A stretch of 64,000 bases of DNA, taken from the NCBI RefSeq assembly GCF_002086285.1, contig NZ_MVHU01000002.1, positions 1 to 64,000 on the forward strand. The letters run 5' to 3'. The notes under the pieces are model-generated. The model was not told the origin of the DNA. It ran no database searches and saw nothing but the letters and a program-made list of their open reading frames with translations. Of the stretch, positions 61,331 through 64,000 are shown piece by piece. Every line of letters starts with the position of its first letter. Position 1 is the stretch's first letter. The position numbers and the translations under genes are program-made. The stretch is from Mycolicibacter kumamotonensis. GTDB taxonomy: Bacteria > Actinomycetota > Actinomycetes > Mycobacteriales > Mycobacteriaceae.

Positions 61331-62557
61331 ATGAAAATCGCAATGGTGTCCGAACACGCCAGCCCGCTCGCCGCGCCCGGCGGAGCCGATGTCGGGGGCC
61401 AGAACGTCCACGTCGCCGAGCTCTCGGCGGTGCTGGCCCGTCGCGGGCACCATGTCGAGGTCTATACCCGCCGTGACGATCCCGACCTGCCCGAGCGGGT
61501 GGACACCGAGCAGGGCTACACGGTGATCCACGTGCCCTCCGGGCCGCCACGCTATCTGCCCAAAGACGAACTGCTGCAGTACATGGCGACGTTCGGGCGT
61601 TACCTGGATGAACAGTGGGACGCGGAGCGCCCCGACATTGCGCACGCGCACTTCTGGATGTCGGGGATCGCTACCCAACTGGCGGCCAAGCGCCGCAGGG
61701 TGCCGACGGTCCAGACGTTCCACGGCCTGGGTGTCGTCAAGCAACGACACCAGGGACATCGCGACACCAGTCCCGCCGAACGGGTGCGGCTGGAGACGCG
61801 GGTGACGCGCGAGGCGACGTGGGTGACGGCCGGCTGCAGTGATGAGGTGTTCGAGCTGATACGTCTGGGCCGGGACCGACTGCGGGTCTCGGTGGTGCCG
61901 TGCGGTGTCGATGTGGATCGGTTCGCGCCGCACGGCCCGACTGCTTTCCGTTCGGGCCGGCGGCGCATCGTCGCGGTCGGCCGGTTGGTGCCCCGCAAGG
62001 GATTCGACACCGTGATCGAGGCGCTGACCACCGTTCCCTCCGCCGAGCTGGTGATCGCCGGCGGACCCCGACGTAGCGAACTCGACACTGTCCCGGAGAC
62101 ATCTCGCCTGCGGAAGCTGGCCGCAGATCTCGGTGTGGCAGACCGGGTTTCGCTGTTGGGGTCGATCGCCCGCGAGGATATGCCGGCGTTGCTGCGGTCG
62201 GCGGACGTGGTGACGTGTACGCCGTGGTATGAACCGTTCGGCGTCGTAGCGCTGGAGGCGATGGCCTGCGGGGCGCCCGTAGTGGCCTCGGCGGTAGGCG
62301 GCATGCTCGACACGGTCGTCCATGACGTGACGGGTCTGCTGATTCCGCCGAGGGATCCGCGGGCGTGCGCGAATGCCGTCAACGCCATTCTGCGGGATCG
62401 CCGGGCCGCATCCGGCTTCGGCGCCGCCGGGCGGGAACGGGCCTGCTCGCGCTATTCCTGGGACCGCATCGCGACCGACATGCTGCGGGTGTACGACCGA
62501 CTGCTGCCGGTTGCGGTTCCGGCCCGCAGCACCGCCTGGGCATCGAAGTCCGGGTGA
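61331..62557 (+). CDS. Glycosyltransferase family 4 protein
   Basis: 408 aa from ATG 61331 with GGGGAGG upstream; GTG 61310 is a possible coupled start. Domains: an N-terminal MKIAMVSEHASPLAAPGGAD with GGQNVHVAELSAVLARRGH, middle VPTVQTFHGLGVVKQRH, VVPCGVDVDRFAPHGP, RRIVAVGRLVPRKGFDTVIE, and the retaining GT4 signature TPWYEPFGVVALEAMACGAPVVASAVGG (E-x7-E), given in blocks. It is similar in outline to sucrose-phosphate or MshA-type enzymes. Likely works with the preceding gene. Confidence 0.9.
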   Translation: MKIAMVSEHASPLAAPGGADVGGQNVHVAELSAVLARRGHHVEVYTRRDDPDLPERVDTEQGYTVIHVPSGPPRYLPKDELLQYMATFGRYLDEQWDAERPDIAHAHFWMSGIATQLAAKRRRVPTVQTFHGLGVVKQRHQGHRDTSPAERVRLETRVTREATWVTAGCSDEVFELIRLGRDRLRVSVVPCGVDVDRFAPHGPTAFRSGRRRIVAVGRLVPRKGFDTVIEALTTVPSAELVIAGGPRRSELDTVPETSRLRKLAADLGVADRVSLLGSIAREDMPALLRSADVVTCTPWYEPFGVVALEAMACGAPVVASAVGGMLDTVVHDVTGLLIPPRDPRACANAVNAILRDRRAASGFGAAGRERACSRYSWDRIATDMLRVYDRLLPVAVPARSTAWASKSG

Positions 62558-62705
62558 GCCGCAGACGAATGTGTAACTCCTGAGCGTCATTTGGCTGATT
62601 ATTGGTTCCGGCCCGAGTAGGTAAGTGCTGAGTCAAACCGGTTGCCGTGTCCGGCCCATCGGAGGAGCATGAACGCATCGAATGGGCCTCCGGCGGAGCA
62701 ACGAG

Positions 62706-63416
62706 ATGGTGGTGACCGACCGCAACGATCTGATGGGCGATGTGGCCGATCTGGTTCACACGCTCGATCAGCGAGCGGATGTCGACGCAGAGGGTGCGCT
62801 GGATGAGCTGGTCGCGAACCTGCTCGCTCACATGCCCCGCGCCCAACACGCCGGTGCCACCCTGACGACGGATGACGGTGATGTGCAGACGCTGGCGGCG
62901 ACCGGGGCCCACCCCGTTGCGCTCGACCGGATTCAGCGGCGGCTGCGGGAGGGGCCGTGCCTGAGCGCGGCGTGGAAACACCACGTCGTTCGGATGGACG
63001 ACATCTGCTGTGATGACAGGTGGCCGGACTTCTGCCGGGAGGTGGCGGCAACAACACCGATCCGATCCATCCTGGCGTTCGAGTTGTTCACCGGGCAGGG
63101 TTCCACCGGGGCCCTGAACTTCTACGCCGAAACGCCCGATGCCTTCGACGACGATGCGGTGGAAGTGGGTTTGACCCTGGCCACCCACGCTGCGCTGGCC
63201 TGGCACATGGTGCGCCGCGACGAGCAGTTCCGCAGTGCGCTGGCCTCCCGCGATGTCATCGGGCAGGCCAAGGGGATGCTCATGGAACGGTTCGACATCG
63301 ACGCGGTACGCGCCTTCGAACTGCTCAAGCGCCTGTCGCAGAACATGAACACCCCGCTGGCCGACGTGGCCCAGCGGGTGGTCGGCCGGCACGGCAGCGC
63401 CATCCCGCCTCGGTGA
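62706..63416 (+). CDS. GAF-ANTAR domain regulator
   Basis: 236 aa from ATG 62706, with GGAG about 8 nt upstream; ATG 62682 in frame would add 8 residues. The N-terminal two-thirds form a GAF-like domain (AGATLTTDDGDVQTLAATGA, LREGPCLSAAWKHHVVRMDD). The C-terminal ANTAR RNA-binding domain is SRDVIGQAKGMLMERFDIDA followed by RAFELLKRLSQNMNTPLADV. ANTAR proteins bind dual hairpins in mRNA leaders to stop termination. The GAF part could sense a small molecule or redox state. Adjacent to an RsbW-like ATPase on the opposite strand. Confidence 0.9.
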   Translation: MVVTDRNDLMGDVADLVHTLDQRADVDAEGALDELVANLLAHMPRAQHAGATLTTDDGDVQTLAATGAHPVALDRIQRRLREGPCLSAAWKHHVVRMDDICCDDRWPDFCREVAATTPIRSILAFELFTGQGSTGALNFYAETPDAFDDDAVEVGLTLATHAALAWHMVRRDEQFRSALASRDVIGQAKGMLMERFDIDAVRAFELLKRLSQNMNTPLADVAQRVVGRHGSAIPPR

Positions 63417-63426
63417 TCGCCGAACC

Positions 63427-64000
63427 TCATAGCCGGTTCTCCGGCCCGATCACGGCCCATACCGTCTTGCCGTTCGAGGTGGGGCTGCTGCCCCAAGCGC
63501 GGCACAACGCCCCCAGCACCGCCAGGCCGGAGGTCTGATCAGCGCCACCGTCGGCCGCTTCGCGCAGTACGGCCGGTGCAGGGTCGGTGTCCTCAACCGC
63601 GATGGTGACTGCGGAGTCGATCCATTCCAGTATGACCACCAGTGGGCTTCGGGTGTGGCGAAGCACGTTCTCCACCAGCACCTCGACAATCACCTTGGCG
63701 GCGGGGATCAGCTGGCCCTGCGACCAGTTGGCCAGCCACTCGTCTACGAAGTCCCGCGAGCCGCGTAGGCTGCTCGGCCGATGGGGGAGCTCGATGCGGG
63801 CCCGCCGGCGCGGTGAAGCGCCGGGCACCAGCGAGGCCAACGCGGCTTCGAGGTCGGCGTACACCGATACATGGCGGGTCACGCCGGCGCGCGTGATCCG
63901 CTCAGCCACGTCCGCTCGCGGGCAGACCAACAGGATCGGGATATCGGGCCAGGTGCTCACATACCAGCGGGCGCTGGTGAACACCGACCACGCCGAGGAC
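63427..64000 (-). CDS. RsbW-like ATP-binding protein with N-terminal STAS-like part (5' end outside window)
   Basis: The frame is open to the right edge, so the start is outside. The visible C-terminal 190 residues contain a STAS-like end (WPDIPILLVCPRADVAERITRAGV) and then a GHKL ATPase of the RsbW type: IELPHRPSSLRGSRDFVDEW, N-box AKVIVEVLVENVLRHT, IAVEDTDP and GLAVLGALCRAWGSSPTSNGKTVWAVI. In mycobacteria such STAS-ATPase fusions belong to partner-switching networks around sigma factors. With the STAS protein at 59618 and RsbW at 37113 this makes several switch components in one island. Confidence 0.85.
   Translation of the reverse strand, partial: SSAWSVFTSARWYVSTWPDIPILLVCPRADVAERITRAGVTRHVSVYADLEAALASLVPGASPRRRARIELPHRPSSLRGSRDFVDEWLANWSQGQLIPAAKVIVEVLVENVLRHTRSPLVVILEWIDSAVTIAVEDTDPAPAVLREAADGGADQTSGLAVLGALCRAWGSSPTSNGKTVWAVIGPENRL

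Overview
This is a high-GC actinobacterial chromosome segment, clearly from the genus Mycobacterium in the broad sense. The marks are a PE_PGRS glycine-repeat tract, PE-PPE-domain lipases, an antigen-85-type acyltransferase, cutinase-like proteins, hemophore-related (Rv0203/Rv1174c-type) proteins and the usfY-rsbW-sigF locus. Gene order from 2.9 to 33.7 kb follows, with changes, the M. tuberculosis block Rv3319-Rv3296 (from memory): sdhBADC, cdd-deoA-add, an Rv3311-like gene, upp, pmmB, deoD, amiA1, Rv3304, lpdA, glpD2, an Rv3300c-like pseudouridine synthase, nei and lhr. The species cannot be fixed from this window.

Layout. 1-2874: 3' part of a PE_PGRS gene. 2905-6446: succinate dehydrogenase operon (minus strand). 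6679-9454: nucleoside salvage operon cdd-deoA-add (plus), closed by a strong hairpin. 9545-14977: LGFP lipoprotein, Rv3311-like protein and two tandem secreted PE-PPE lipases. 15087-19431: upp, phosphohexomutase, purine nucleoside phosphorylase and an amidohydrolase. 19447-20591: a restriction-like AbiEi/DUF559 gene bracketed by a long imperfect inverted repeat, which looks like an inserted unit. 20605-24342: gamma-glutamylcyclotransferase-like gene, divergent LpdA flavoprotein, GlpD. 24501-26965: two paralogous exported proteins of no recognised family. 27063-33667: pseudouridine synthase, repeat lipoprotein, nei, lhr.

From 33.7 kb to the right edge the window becomes a general-stress island around sigF. 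Genes include usfY, the anti-sigma factor RsbW/UsfX, SigF, a CsbD-like protein, two hemerythrin-like proteins, Mn-catalase, an FAD-Rieske oxidoreductase, a zinc alcohol dehydrogenase, a GH15 glycosidase, a PfpI/DJ-1 protein, two molybdoenzymes, a PLP decarboxylase and two glycosyltransferases. At the right end lie a STAS anti-anti-sigma protein, a GAF-ANTAR protein and an RsbW-like ATPase. I found about a dozen matches to the mycobacterial SigF promoter (GGTTT-like, 15-16 nt, GGGTA) directly upstream of these genes, several in back-to-back pairs. The island therefore reads as SigF, its partner-switching regulators and much of its regulon gathered together.

Other points of interest are a run of apparently leaderless genes between 15 and 27 kb, a molybdoenzyme whose Fe-S cysteines are all replaced, an LpdA that retains a CX4C motif, and a decayed MHS-family transporter pseudogene.
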